From Sphingomonas sanguinis NBRC 13937 (GTDB lineage: Bacteria > Pseudomonadota > Alphaproteobacteria > Sphingomonadales > Sphingomonadaceae): 36,771 nucleotides of DNA. The translations under genes were made by a program, and so were the position numbers. Shown piece after piece: positions 1-7,980 of this stretch. The stretch spans positions 1 to 36,771 of the forward strand of contig NZ_BCTY01000037.1 of NCBI RefSeq assembly GCF_001591005.1, in the 5' to 3' direction. Position 1 is the stretch's first letter, and each line of letters begins with the position of its first letter. Below the pieces are notes generated by a model that saw only the letters and a list, made by a program, of their open reading frames with translations, ran no database searches and was not told where the DNA came from.

Positions 1-66
1 GGGGGGGGCCTTCCACACAAGTCGCCCCTCGCCGTACGCCCCCTCCACCATGCTGCGCATGGTCCC

Positions 67-85
67 CCTCCCCGTATCGGGGAGG
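67..85. terminator. Hairpin just past the chorismate mutase gene
   Basis: Arms CCTCCCCG (67-74) and CGGGGAGG (78-85) pair perfectly over 8 bp around a TAT loop. The hairpin starts 8 bases beyond the stop codon of the minus-strand chorismate mutase gene. No clear T-run follows it, so it may instead be part of the GC-rich palindromes common between sphingomonad genes. Confidence 0.4.
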
Positions 86-93
86 ATGATGTC

Positions 94-450
94 CTACCGC
101 CCCTTTTGCCGCGCCTCCTGCGCCGTGAACCCCTCGACCATCGCGCGGAAGGTCGCTTCGGCCACATCCGGGTTCAGCCCCTGCTTCGCGGCCTTTTCCC
201 GGATGCGCGTCAGGATCTGCCGAATCCGCGCATCGTCCCGGACCGTCGCGGCAGAGGTCTTGAAGCGCCCGGCCTGGGCGACATAGCGCGACCGCTCGGC
301 CATCAGGCGAAGGATCTGGTCGTCGATCCGGTCGATGTTGGTGCGCACTTCGCCCAAAGTCTGGCAGCAGGGCGTGCCAGGCACCTCTGCCGAGGCAGGC
401 GCGGACAGCAGGATGGTGAGAAGCGCGGAGCAAGCGGGCAACAGGCGCAT
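94..450 (-). CDS. Secreted chorismate mutase, AroQ fold
   Basis: The protein has 118 residues. It starts with a signal peptide (MRLLPACSALLTILLSAPASA), so it probably acts in the periplasm, where AroQ-type chorismate mutases convert chorismate to prephenate. The all-helical AroQ pattern follows: an early helix with R..IDRIDDQIL, a second with AERSRYVAQAGRFK, and conserved Arg and Lys positions that bind the substrate in this family. The start at 450 was chosen because GGAGA lies about six bases upstream and the signal peptide begins there; a longer frame to 573 would run through non-coding sequence. A Cys-Cys pair follows the signal peptide. PchB-like isochorismate-pyruvate lyase is a related alternative, but nothing nearby suggests siderophore synthesis. 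It appears to be a single-gene unit. Confidence 0.8.
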   Translation of the reverse strand: MRLLPACSALLTILLSAPASAEVPGTPCCQTLGEVRTNIDRIDDQILRLMAERSRYVAQAGRFKTSAATVRDDARIRQILTRIREKAAKQGLNPDVAEATFRAMVEGFTAQEARQKGR

Positions 451-544
451 CCGGAGTCTCCGACACGGGACCGACATCCGGCCCGGTACGGCCGCATTTC
501 TTCCGCCACCAGTGACATCGCCGTCATGTTGAGGTAATCCGATT

Positions 545-658
545 CCTCCCTTGCAAGGGGAGGTGGCGCGCATAGCGCGTCGGAGGGGTGTCCCGCTCTC
601 GACAGGGCGACACCCCTCCGTCAGGCCTTCGGCCTGCCACCTCCCCTTCCAGGGGAGG
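545..658. repeat. Complex intergenic palindromic repeat
   Basis: About 114 bp of nested inverted repeats fill the gap between paiB and the chorismate mutase gene. Outer arms GGGGAGGTGGC and GCCACCTCCCC pair, inner arms GGAGGGGTGTC (582-592) and GACACCCCTCC (609-619) pair exactly, and there is a small hairpin CAGGCC-TTC-GGCCTG. Both ends carry their own short palindromes, such as CCCTTGCAAGGG. No coding potential is evident. Similar CCTCCCC-rich palindromes are, from memory, dispersed in sphingomonad genomes. It may act as a transcript-end structure for paiB and may be a non-autonomous mobile repeat. Confidence 0.75.
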
Positions 659-678
659 AAAGAGTTGGACGATCCGCC

Positions 679-1326
679 TTACCCCGCCCGATCGCGCTCG
701 GCCTGTTGCATCATCGCCGCCATCGCTTGGTCCCCCGGCGCATCCGATGCCGCCAGTCCGGCGATCACGCCGCGCCGGTTGGGCTCGGGGTGGTGCTGGG
801 CGATCTTCCATACCCCCTCCAGTCGGGCGACGCGCATGGTCAGACCGACGATGCCACGCAGCAAACCGGCCATAAACCCCTCGGGCGCATCGTCCATCGA
901 CCAGGGTTCGGCCTGTCCGGCTTCCTTCGCTTCGGTCAGCCGGGCGAGGTGCGCCGCCAGCCATTCGGGATCGTGCGTGACGGACAGGTGCCCATGCGCC
1001 TGGACCACGACGTAATTCCAGGTCGGCACGACCTTCCCATGCTCGCGCTTGGTCGGATACCAGCCGGGATGGACATAGGCATGCGGCCCCTGAAAGATCG
1101 CCAGCGCCGCGCAACCGCGCTCGGCCAGCCGCCAGAGCGGATTGGCGCGCGCGACATGGCCCTCCAGCACCCAGCCATCGCCATCCTGGATCGCGATCAT
1201 CGGCAGCGACACCGCTTCGGGCACGCCGTCTCGCACCACGACGAGCGAGGCGAGGCCGATCGCCGCCACCGCGTCCAGCAGCACGTCTTCGCGGGTTTCG
1301 ATAAAGACGCGCGGCGGATAGCTCAT
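679..1326 (-). CDS. PaiB-family FMN-binding protein
   Basis: The protein has 215 residues and matches the PaiB / FMN_bind_2 family, a split-barrel flavin-binding fold described as a negative transcriptional regulator in Bacillus. Visible family features are the N-terminal YPPRVFIE segment, the LEGHVARANPLW stretch that lines the flavin site, HAYVHPGWYPTK, and the VPTWNYVVVQAHG core. The start at 1326 overlaps the stop codon of the upstream ogt gene by four bases (ATGA), so the two are probably translationally coupled. It is the last gene of the minus-strand run that begins with the oligopeptidase. The family is clear, but a regulatory role has not been shown for most proteobacterial members, and a flavin-dependent enzymatic or stress role is equally possible. 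Confidence 0.85.
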   Translation of the reverse strand: MSYPPRVFIETREDVLLDAVAAIGLASLVVVRDGVPEAVSLPMIAIQDGDGWVLEGHVARANPLWRLAERGCAALAIFQGPHAYVHPGWYPTKREHGKVVPTWNYVVVQAHGHLSVTHDPEWLAAHLARLTEAKEAGQAEPWSMDDAPEGFMAGLLRGIVGLTMRVARLEGVWKIAQHHPEPNRRGVIAGLAASDAPGDQAMAAMMQQAERDRAG

Positions 1327-1820
1327 GCGAGCGCCAGTGTCGGCTCGCCACGTTCGTGCGCGAGCAGCCACTGCTTCACCGCCAGCCCGCCCGCAAAGCC
1401 GGTCAGCGTGCCGTTCGCCCCGATCACCCGGTGACAGGGCGTGACGATCGACAGCGGGTTGCGCCCGTTCGCCGCCCCCACCGCGCGCGATGCGCCCGGC
1501 CGCCCGATCGCGGTGGCGAGCGCGGCGTAGCTGCGCGTCTCGCCGTAAGGAATGGCGCCCAGGCCGGTCCACACCGATTTCTGGAAATCGGTGCCGACGG
1601 GATCGAGCGGCAGGTCGAACACGCGTCGCTCTCCCGCGAAATACTCGGTCAACTGGCGCACCGCCTCCGTCAGGATCGCGTGCGCCGGATCATCGTGGCG
1701 GTCGGGCAGCTTCACCCGCCCTTCCCGCTCCTCGGCCCACAGGACGGCACGCAGGCCTTCGGCACTCGCCACGAGGGTCAGTTCGCCCACCGGCGAGGCC
1801 ATGGTGCATTCGCTCAACAT
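1323..1820 (-). CDS. ogt: Methylated-DNA--protein-cysteine methyltransferase
   Basis: The protein has 165 residues. It removes alkyl groups from O6-alkylguanine by moving them irreversibly to its own cysteine. The active-site motif PCHRV is at 128-132, with Cys129 the acceptor, followed by the expected IGANGTLTGFAGGLAVKQWLL segment. The arginine-finger and helix-turn-helix region (GETRSYAALATAIGRPGASRAVGAANGRNP) is also present. The length fits Ogt-type proteins without an Ada regulatory domain. Its start at 1820 is 50 bases after the thioesterase stop, and its end overlaps paiB by four bases, placing it inside the same minus-strand transcription unit. The confusable family is ATL proteins, which replace the Cys; here the Cys is present. 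Confidence 0.95.
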   Translation of the reverse strand: MLSECTMASPVGELTLVASAEGLRAVLWAEEREGRVKLPDRHDDPAHAILTEAVRQLTEYFAGERRVFDLPLDPVGTDFQKSVWTGLGAIPYGETRSYAALATAIGRPGASRAVGAANGRNPLSIVTPCHRVIGANGTLTGFAGGLAVKQWLLAHERGEPTLALA

Positions 1821-1870
1821 GGCCGCAACCCTAGCGCAGGGACGTAGCCAATGCGTCCCGCTTCTTGCGG

Positions 1871-2263
1871 TCAAACCCGAAAGGGTGCGGCGATCTCGGG
1901 CGTGACGCGCAGCAAGCGGCCGGTGGCGCGGTCGATCAGCGCCCAGGTCGTCACCGCCTCCACCTTCACTTGACCTTCCGCATCCAGAAAGCGGACATGC
2001 CGGTCGAAGCGCGCGCCCTTGGGCGGGTTGGGGACCCAGGTTTCGGCGGTCACCGTCTCGCCCGCCACGACATTGCCGCGATAGTCGATCTCGTGCCGCG
2101 TCACGACCCAGATATGGGCGGCGGCATGTTCGGGGGGCACGACGGATTCCCAATGCGCGCCCGCAATCGCCTGAATCCACTGGACCCAGACGGCATTGTT
2201 CACATGGCCGAGCTCATCGATATGCTCCGGCCCGGCGGTGAAGGTCATGGTGAAGCGGCTCAT
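1871..2263 (-). CDS. Hotdog-fold acyl-CoA thioesterase, YbgC/4HBT type
   Basis: The protein has 130 residues with a single hotdog domain. The characteristic segment around residues 15-25 (IDELGHVNNAVW) contains Asp16, His20 and the Asn pair typical of 4-hydroxybenzoyl-CoA thioesterase-like enzymes, which hydrolyse the thioester of acyl- or aroyl-CoA. A second conserved segment, TRHEIDYRGNVVAGE, follows. The start at 2263 overlaps the stop of the DedA-family gene by four bases (ATGA), indicating coupling. The substrate cannot be inferred: there are no paa, tol-pal or aromatic degradation genes nearby, so a general acyl-CoA housekeeping thioesterase is most likely. Confidence 0.85.
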   Translation of the reverse strand: MSRFTMTFTAGPEHIDELGHVNNAVWVQWIQAIAGAHWESVVPPEHAAAHIWVVTRHEIDYRGNVVAGETVTAETWVPNPPKGARFDRHVRFLDAEGQVKVEAVTTWALIDRATGRLLRVTPEIAAPFRV

Positions 2264-2865
2264 GCCTGTTCGTCCGTTTCCCTGTATCGCAACCACAGCG
2301 CGCGGACGCCCCAGCCGATCGTGGCGGCGACCATCACCAGCCCGGCCGCCATCAGGATGTGCGGCAGCGTCGGGCGATAGCGCGCCGCGAGTTCCTGAAA
2401 CGCCTCGCCGAACAGATAACCGATACCGGTGAAGATCGCTGCCCAGCATAAGGCGGATACGGCATTGACCGCGACGAACAGCCGGGTCGACACATGGCTG
2501 GTGCCCAGCGCCACCGGGCTGATCGTGCGCAAACCGTAGAGAAAGCGGAAGGCGAAGATGAAGCCGACCGGGTAACGCTCCATCAGCTTCGTGACGCGCG
2601 TATAGACCCGCCGCCTGCGCAACTTGCCCACCCAGCGCCCGTCGCGTGCCCGCCGGCCGATGGTGAAGAAGACCTGATCCGCCAGGAACGACCCGATCGC
2701 CGCGGCCAGGAAGGCGGCAGGCCAGCCGATCAGCCCCTGATGCGACAGGATGCCGCCCGTCACGACCGCCGTCTCACCCTCCAGCCCGGCGCCGAGCGCA
2801 ATGGCCGCGACACCATAGCGCGCGACGATCGCCTCTATGCTCAGGATTCGACTCCCATCTGCCAC
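2260..2865 (-). CDS. DedA/VTT-family inner-membrane protein
   Basis: The protein has 201 residues with several hydrophobic segments and the DedA/VTT signature. That comprises a first reentrant stretch (GLEGETAVVTGGILSHQG), an acidic-to-basic segment FLADQVFFTIGRRARDGRW, and the FRFLYGLRTISPVALG motif with conserved arginines. Family members are implicated in lipid-carrier recycling and membrane homeostasis. The start used here is GTG at 2863-2865, which lies inside the end of the oligopeptidase gene; no in-frame ATG occurs before the conserved region. The 25-base overlap upstream and 4-base overlap downstream suggest that it is co-transcribed with its neighbours. Confidence 0.85.
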   Translation of the reverse strand: MADGSRILSIEAIVARYGVAAIALGAGLEGETAVVTGGILSHQGLIGWPAAFLAAAIGSFLADQVFFTIGRRARDGRWVGKLRRRRVYTRVTKLMERYPVGFIFAFRFLYGLRTISPVALGTSHVSTRLFVAVNAVSALCWAAIFTGIGYLFGEAFQELAARYRPTLPHILMAAGLVMVAATIGWGVRALWLRYRETDEQA

Positions 2866-4910
2866 AGGATGAAGGCGTGCTCCTCCGCGCCCTCGCGCAA
2901 GCTCTCAAACCGGCCCGACTTGCCGCCATGCCCGGCGCCCATATTGGTCTTGAGCAGCAGCAGATGGTCGTCGGTCTTGGTCGCGCGCAGGCGGGCGGCC
3001 CATTTGGCGGGCTCCCAATAGGTGACGCGCGGATCGTTCAGCCCGCCCGAGATGAACATCGGCGGATAGGCCTGCGGCTTCACATTGTCATAGGGGCTGT
3101 AGCTGCGGATCAGTTCGAACGCCGCCTTGTCCTCGATCGGGTTGCCCCATTCGGGCCACTCGCCCGGCGTCAGCGGCAGCTCGGCGTCCAGCATCGTGTT
3201 GAGCACGTCGACGAACGGCACGTCCGCGATCACCGCGCCCCACAGCTCGGGGTCGGAATTGACCACCGCACCCATCAGCTCGCCACCGGCCGAACGGCCC
3301 GCAATGGCGATCTGCCCCGCTTTGGTCCAGCCGCCGTCGATCAACCCCTTCGCCACGTCGACGAAATCGTGGAAGGTGTTGGTCCGCTTCTCCAGCTTGC
3401 CGTCCAGATACCATTGCTGGCCCAGATCGTCGCCGCCGCGGATATGCGCGATGGCATAGGCAAAGCCGCGATCGAGCAGGCTCATGCGCCCCGTCGAGAA
3501 GCCCGGCGGGATGGCATAGCCGTAGGCGCCGTACGCATAGAGGAACAGCTTGCCCGATCCGTCGCGCGGGAAGTCCTTCGGGTAGACGATCGACACCGGC
3601 ACCATCGTCCCGTCGCGGCCTGCGATCTTCAGCCGCTCGGTCCGGTACTTGTCGCCGTCATAGCCCGACGGGATGTCCTGCACCTTCAGCACGGTCAGGC
3701 CACCGGTCGCCACGTCATAATCATAGACGGTGTCCGGCGTGACCATGGACTCATAGCCGAGACGCAAGGTCGACACATCATATTCGGGATTGTCGCCCAG
3801 CCCGGCGGTGTAGCTCGCCTCGGGAAAGTCGATCCGCTGGGGTATGGTCGGGGTATCGTAGCGGTGGATGGCGATCCGGTCCAAACCGTCCTCGCGCCCC
3901 TCGACCACGAAGAAGTCCTTATAGCACTCCACCCCGGTCATGTAGAAATGCGGGTTGGGGCCGATCAACTCATGCCACTCGCCGGGATTGTCGATCGAGG
4001 CGGTGCACAGGCGGAACTGCGGGTCCACGTCGTTGGTGTGGATGAACAGCGTGCCGTCATGCTCGTCGACATCATATTCGCGGCCCTCCTTGCGGGGGGC
4101 GACCAGGATCGGTTCGGCGAAGACATTGTCGGCGGGCAGCAACCGCACCTCGCTGGTGACATGATCGCCGGTCGCGATCACGATCCAGTTGCGCGCGGAG
4201 GTCTCGGCGACGGCGACGCGATAGCCTTCGTCATCCTCGTGGAACAGTTCGACATCCTCGGCGACATCTGTGCCCAGCTTGTGGAAGCGCGCATTGTCGG
4301 TGCGCCACTGCGCATTCGCCACGCCGTAGAGGAAGCCGCTGTCATCGGCGACCCAGACGATCTCCGACAACATGCCGGGGATGACATCGGGCAGATGCTC
4401 GCCGGTGGTTAGGTCCTTGACCCGCACCTCGAACCGCTCCGAGCCATTGTCGTCGATCGCATAGGCGAGGTAGCGGCCATTGTTGCTGATCGAAAACGCG
4501 CCCAGCCGGAAATATTCCTTGCCCTCGGCCAGCGCCGGTTCGTCGAGCAGCAGCTCGTCGGAGCCGCCCGCCACAGGCTTGCGCCACCATTTGCGATACT
4601 GGCCGCCGGTCTCGAACCCGGTCCAGTAGATCCAGTCGCCGTCCTTTTGCGGAACCGAGGATTCGTCCTCCTTGATCCGGCCCTTCATCTCTTCGTACAG
4701 CCGGTCGATCAGCGGCTGGCGCGGGGCCATGACCGCCTCGAAATAGGCGTTTTCCGCCTCGACATAGGCGAGCACGTCCTTGTCGGTGACCTCGGGATAG
4801 GCGGGGTCCTTCAGCCAGGCATAGGGGTCTTCGATCATCGTCCCATGGACGGTGAAGCTGTGCGGGCGGGTTTCGGCGACGGGGGGCGTGAGCGCGGGGC
4901 TATCGGTCAT
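2841..4910 (-). CDS. ptrB: S9 family oligopeptidase, oligopeptidase B-like
   Basis: The protein has 689 residues, close to the usual length of oligopeptidase B. An N-terminal lid and seven-bladed beta-propeller region spans roughly 60-410, followed by an alpha/beta-hydrolase domain. The catalytic triad can be placed: Ser540 in GRSAGGE, Asp626 in GLNDPRV and His661 in GAGHGG. The family cleaves short peptides after basic residues. No signal peptide is visible, so it should be cytoplasmic. It is the first gene of a minus-strand run with the DedA-family protein, thioesterase, ogt and paiB, with which it shares overlaps. Other S9A prolyl oligopeptidases are the main alternative, but the IRGGDDLGQQWY region fits oligopeptidase B. 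Confidence 0.93.
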   Translation of the reverse strand: MTDSPALTPPVAETRPHSFTVHGTMIEDPYAWLKDPAYPEVTDKDVLAYVEAENAYFEAVMAPRQPLIDRLYEEMKGRIKEDESSVPQKDGDWIYWTGFETGGQYRKWWRKPVAGGSDELLLDEPALAEGKEYFRLGAFSISNNGRYLAYAIDDNGSERFEVRVKDLTTGEHLPDVIPGMLSEIVWVADDSGFLYGVANAQWRTDNARFHKLGTDVAEDVELFHEDDEGYRVAVAETSARNWIVIATGDHVTSEVRLLPADNVFAEPILVAPRKEGREYDVDEHDGTLFIHTNDVDPQFRLCTASIDNPGEWHELIGPNPHFYMTGVECYKDFFVVEGREDGLDRIAIHRYDTPTIPQRIDFPEASYTAGLGDNPEYDVSTLRLGYESMVTPDTVYDYDVATGGLTVLKVQDIPSGYDGDKYRTERLKIAGRDGTMVPVSIVYPKDFPRDGSGKLFLYAYGAYGYAIPPGFSTGRMSLLDRGFAYAIAHIRGGDDLGQQWYLDGKLEKRTNTFHDFVDVAKGLIDGGWTKAGQIAIAGRSAGGELMGAVVNSDPELWGAVIADVPFVDVLNTMLDAELPLTPGEWPEWGNPIEDKAAFELIRSYSPYDNVKPQAYPPMFISGGLNDPRVTYWEPAKWAARLRATKTDDHLLLLKTNMGAGHGGKSGRFESLREGAEEHAFILWQMGVES

Positions 4911-4960
4911 CGCCCGGATGTAGCTAGGCTTGGCCCCCGCCGGAAGGGGTGGCGGTCATG

Positions 4961-6055
4961 CTATTTCCATCCATCCGCCAGCGTCCAGCTGTCCCGCCAG
5001 TGCAGTACCGGCGTCTCGCCCTCCCATTCCACCGGCAGCCAGACATAGCGTCCGTCGATCGCATTTTCCGGCCGCCAGCGATCCGCCATGAAGATGAAGC
5101 GCGGCTCCGCCCCCGGCCGCTCGGGCGGCAGCGGCAGGACGAAGGTGGATTGCGAATGGAAGGTCGTCTTCTGGTCGACCTCGCTCCCGCGCACCGGATT
5201 GCCCAGCGAGCGCCACGGCCCCGTCACCTTGTCCGCGACATAGACGCGGCCCGGATTGGGCCGCCAGCCGGTAAGCCCCGAGGCGAACATGTAATAGCGC
5301 CCCTTCGCCTTGAAGAGCGCGGGCGCCTCGTTCCCGCCATCGGGCAGCGCACGGACATAATAGCCGTCATGGCTGGTCCAGTCGGGCGCCAGCCGTGCGA
5401 TCTGGAGCGTGGCATTCTCTTCGGAGGCATAGACATGCCAGGCGGTGTCGCCATCGACGAAGACCGTCATGTCGCGCGCCATCTGCCCGCCGGGCATGTC
5501 CTGGGCCAGCTTGGTGTCGGGTGCCTTGTCCGCTGCGGTCGCATTGGCGGGCCAGATGCTCGGGTTGACCCTCCCTGCGCGCAGGAAGCGGAACGGTCCC
5601 TGCGGCCGGTCGGCGACTGCGACGCCCGCCTGCGCCGCGCCGTACCCTTTGCCGCGCAGCTCCAGGTGGAACCACATCACGAACTTTCGAGTGCGCGGAT
5701 TGTAGACGACCTTGGGCCGCTCCAGGATGCAGTCGCGCGCGATCGGACTATCGAGGTCGTCCGACACCGCCAGCGCCACCCCCTCGTCGCGCCAGTTCAC
5801 CAGATCGGCCGAGCTATAGGCATGAACGCCGACCTGTGCGCGGTTGCCCGCGTCTCCGGCCGTCTTGTGCTCGCCATGCCACCACCAGCGCCCGCCATGG
5901 CGCAGCAGTCCGCCGCCATGCGCATTGATCATGACGCCGTTCGTGTCGTTCCACACCTCGCCCGGCCGAAAAGCGTCCGGCTTGGCAGCCCGAGCGCCAC
6001 TCCCGACCAGCGCCGCCGCGCCTGCCCCGACCAAGATGCTCCGCCGATCGATCAT
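4961..6055 (-). CDS. Tat-exported GH43-like glycoside hydrolase
   Basis: The protein has 364 residues. It begins with a twin-arginine type signal (MIDRRSILVGAGAAALVGSGARAA), so it is probably exported folded. The mature part resembles glycoside hydrolase family 43, five-bladed propeller enzymes, with INAHGGGLL near the start, a WHGEHK segment, and a later acidic RDMTVFVDGD stretch followed by NEAPALFKAKGRYYMF. This layout is closest to the exo-beta-1,3-galactanase branch (GH43_24), in which a canonical base residue can be missing. Plant-derived galactan or arabinogalactan is therefore a plausible substrate, by inference only. The start at 6055 was preferred to 6085 because the signal peptide begins there and GAGG lies just upstream. 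It stands alone and divergent from the aminopeptidase. Confidence 0.8.
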   Translation of the reverse strand: MIDRRSILVGAGAAALVGSGARAAKPDAFRPGEVWNDTNGVMINAHGGGLLRHGGRWWWHGEHKTAGDAGNRAQVGVHAYSSADLVNWRDEGVALAVSDDLDSPIARDCILERPKVVYNPRTRKFVMWFHLELRGKGYGAAQAGVAVADRPQGPFRFLRAGRVNPSIWPANATAADKAPDTKLAQDMPGGQMARDMTVFVDGDTAWHVYASEENATLQIARLAPDWTSHDGYYVRALPDGGNEAPALFKAKGRYYMFASGLTGWRPNPGRVYVADKVTGPWRSLGNPVRGSEVDQKTTFHSQSTFVLPLPPERPGAEPRFIFMADRWRPENAIDGRYVWLPVEWEGETPVLHWRDSWTLADGWK

Positions 6056-6094
6056 CACGCCGCCCTCACCACTGCCTCGGCTCAAGATCGTATA

Positions 6095-6105
6095 TCGTCT
6101 GACAA
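6095..6105. promoter_or_regulatory. GntR-type operator-like palindrome
   Basis: TCGTC-T-GACAA differs by one base from the odd palindrome TTGTC-N-GACAA used by several FadR-subfamily GntR regulators of sugar-acid catabolism. It lies 40 bases upstream of the GH43-like gene in the short region between two divergent genes. A single site and no regulator gene nearby make this tentative. Confidence 0.3.
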
Positions 6106-6185
6106 ATACATCAAGTCCTGTGAGGCTCGACGCTTTGCAGACGGGAGACTAGACCGGGCGCATTCCATTCCAGTCAGGTTGTGCC

Positions 6186-7976
6186 ATGTCCCATTCCGCC
6201 CGCCTTGCCGCCCTTCGCGCCGAACTGGCCGCCCAAGGCCTCGACGGTTTCGTCGTGCCGCTGACCGACGAGCATATGAGCGAATATGTCGGCGACTATG
6301 CGCAGCGCCTTGGCTGGCTGACCGGGTTCGGCGGATCGGCGGGGTCGGCGGTGGTGCTCCGCGACAAGGCTGCGATCTTCACCGACGGGCGCTATACCCT
6401 CCAGGTGCGCGAGCAGGTGTCGGGCGAGGACTATGCCTATATCCCGGTGCCGCAGGACAGCGTGGCCGCCTGGCTGGGCCGTGAGACGGCGGCGGGGCAG
6501 CGGATCGGGTACGACCCGTGGCTGCATACCCGCCAGCAGGTCGCCGACATGTCCGCCGCACTCACCGATCGCGACGCGGAGCTGGTCGCCGTCACCGCCA
6601 ACCCGATCGACGCGGTCTGGACCGACCGCCCCGCCCCCTCCCCTGCCGTGCTCACCGTGCAGGACGATGCGGTGGCGGGCGAAAGCTCCGCCGCCAAGCG
6701 CGCGCGGATCGGCGAATGGCTGGCCGAACAGCGGGCCGATGCGGTGGTGCTGTCGGCCCTCGACTCGATCGCCTGGGCGCTGAATGTGCGCGGGACCGAT
6801 GTCGCGCATACGCCGGTGGCTTTGTCCTATGCCATCGTCCATGCGGACGGCGAGACCGACCTGTTCGTGGCACCCGAGAAGATCACGCCCGCAGTCCGCG
6901 CGCATCTGGGCAATGCCGTCCGGCTGCACGAGCGTTCGGCGTTCGAGGGATATCTGGGCGGGTTTGCGGGCCAGCGTGTCGTCGCCGATCCCGAGCGGGC
7001 CGTGGCGGCGATCGCACAAGCCTTGGAGGCGGGCGGAGCCAAGGTGCTGGGCTTGCGCGATCCGGTGGTGCTGACCAAGGCGATCAAGAACCCCGCCGAA
7101 GTCGCCGGGCACCGCGCTGCCTCGATCCGCGACGGCGCGGCGATGGTGCGCTTCCTACGCTGGGTCGAGAGCGAGTGCCCCAAGGGCGGGCAGACCGAAC
7201 TGTCCGCCGCCGCACGGTTGCTGGCCTGTCGCGAGGCGACCGGGCTGCTGAAGGATACCAGCTTTGCGACCATCTCGGCGACCGGCGCGCATGGTGCCAG
7301 TCCGCATTACCATGTCACCGAGGAATCGAACGCGGCGATCGAGCTGGGTCAGCTGTTCCTGATCGACTCGGGCGGGCAATATCAGGACGGCACCACCGAC
7401 ATCACCCGCGTCATGCCGATCGGCACGCCCACCGACGAAATGCGCGACCGCTTCACCCGCGTGTTGAAGGGGCATATCGGCCTCGCCACCGCCGTCTTCC
7501 CGGACGGAACGCTGGGCGGGCATCTCGACTCGCTGGCACGGCGGCCGCTCTGGGAGGTCGGGCTGGATTATGCGCATGGCACCGGCCACGGCGTCGGCGC
7601 GTACCTGTCGGTGCATGAAGGGCCGCAGCGTATCGCCGCGCCCAACTATCCCGGCGGTGCCGCGATGGAGCCGCTGCGCGCGGGCATGATGCTGTCCAAT
7701 GAGCCGGGCTATTACAAGGCGGGCGAGTACGGCATCCGCATCGAGAATCTGGTGCTGGTCGAACCGCGCGAGATTGTTGGCGCGGACCGTGACATGCTGG
7801 GCTTCGAGACGCTGACCCTGTGCCCGATCGAGCGGTCGCTGATCGTAGCGGAGTTGCTGACGGCGGCGGAGCGGGACTGGCTCAACGCGTATCATGCGCG
7901 GGTGGCGGAGGTTCTGGCGCCGGAATTGGAGGGCGCGGATCGCGACTGGTTGCTGGAGAAGTGCGCGGCGATCTGA
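6186..7976 (+). CDS. M24 family Xaa-Pro aminopeptidase
   Basis: The protein has 596 residues. It is a three-domain aminopeptidase P like eukaryotic APP1: two creatinase-like N-terminal domains (about 1-300) and a pita-bread catalytic domain. It removes an N-terminal residue preceding proline. The two-metal site is visible: Asp394 and Asp405 (DSGGQY...TTDITR), His468 (GTGHG), Glu506 (SNEPGYY) and Glu520 (IRIENL). The length separates it from the shorter bacterial PepP (about 440 residues). No signal peptide is seen, so it should be cytoplasmic. A weak AGG precedes the ATG by seven bases. It is transcribed alone and divergently from the GH43-like gene, and its transcript would run into the large palindrome downstream. 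Confidence 0.93.
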   Translation: MSHSARLAALRAELAAQGLDGFVVPLTDEHMSEYVGDYAQRLGWLTGFGGSAGSAVVLRDKAAIFTDGRYTLQVREQVSGEDYAYIPVPQDSVAAWLGRETAAGQRIGYDPWLHTRQQVADMSAALTDRDAELVAVTANPIDAVWTDRPAPSPAVLTVQDDAVAGESSAAKRARIGEWLAEQRADAVVLSALDSIAWALNVRGTDVAHTPVALSYAIVHADGETDLFVAPEKITPAVRAHLGNAVRLHERSAFEGYLGGFAGQRVVADPERAVAAIAQALEAGGAKVLGLRDPVVLTKAIKNPAEVAGHRAASIRDGAAMVRFLRWVESECPKGGQTELSAAARLLACREATGLLKDTSFATISATGAHGASPHYHVTEESNAAIELGQLFLIDSGGQYQDGTTDITRVMPIGTPTDEMRDRFTRVLKGHIGLATAVFPDGTLGGHLDSLARRPLWEVGLDYAHGTGHGVGAYLSVHEGPQRIAAPNYPGGAAMEPLRAGMMLSNEPGYYKAGEYGIRIENLVLVEPREIVGADRDMLGFETLTLCPIERSLIVAELLTAAERDWLNAYHARVAEVLAPELEGADRDWLLEKCAAI

Positions 7977-7980
7977 TTTT

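Noticed and set aside
2877..4412. Plus-strand open frame of about 511 codons
   Set aside because: It is antisense to the oligopeptidase, whose catalytic motifs are unmistakable; the plus-strand product shows no domain.
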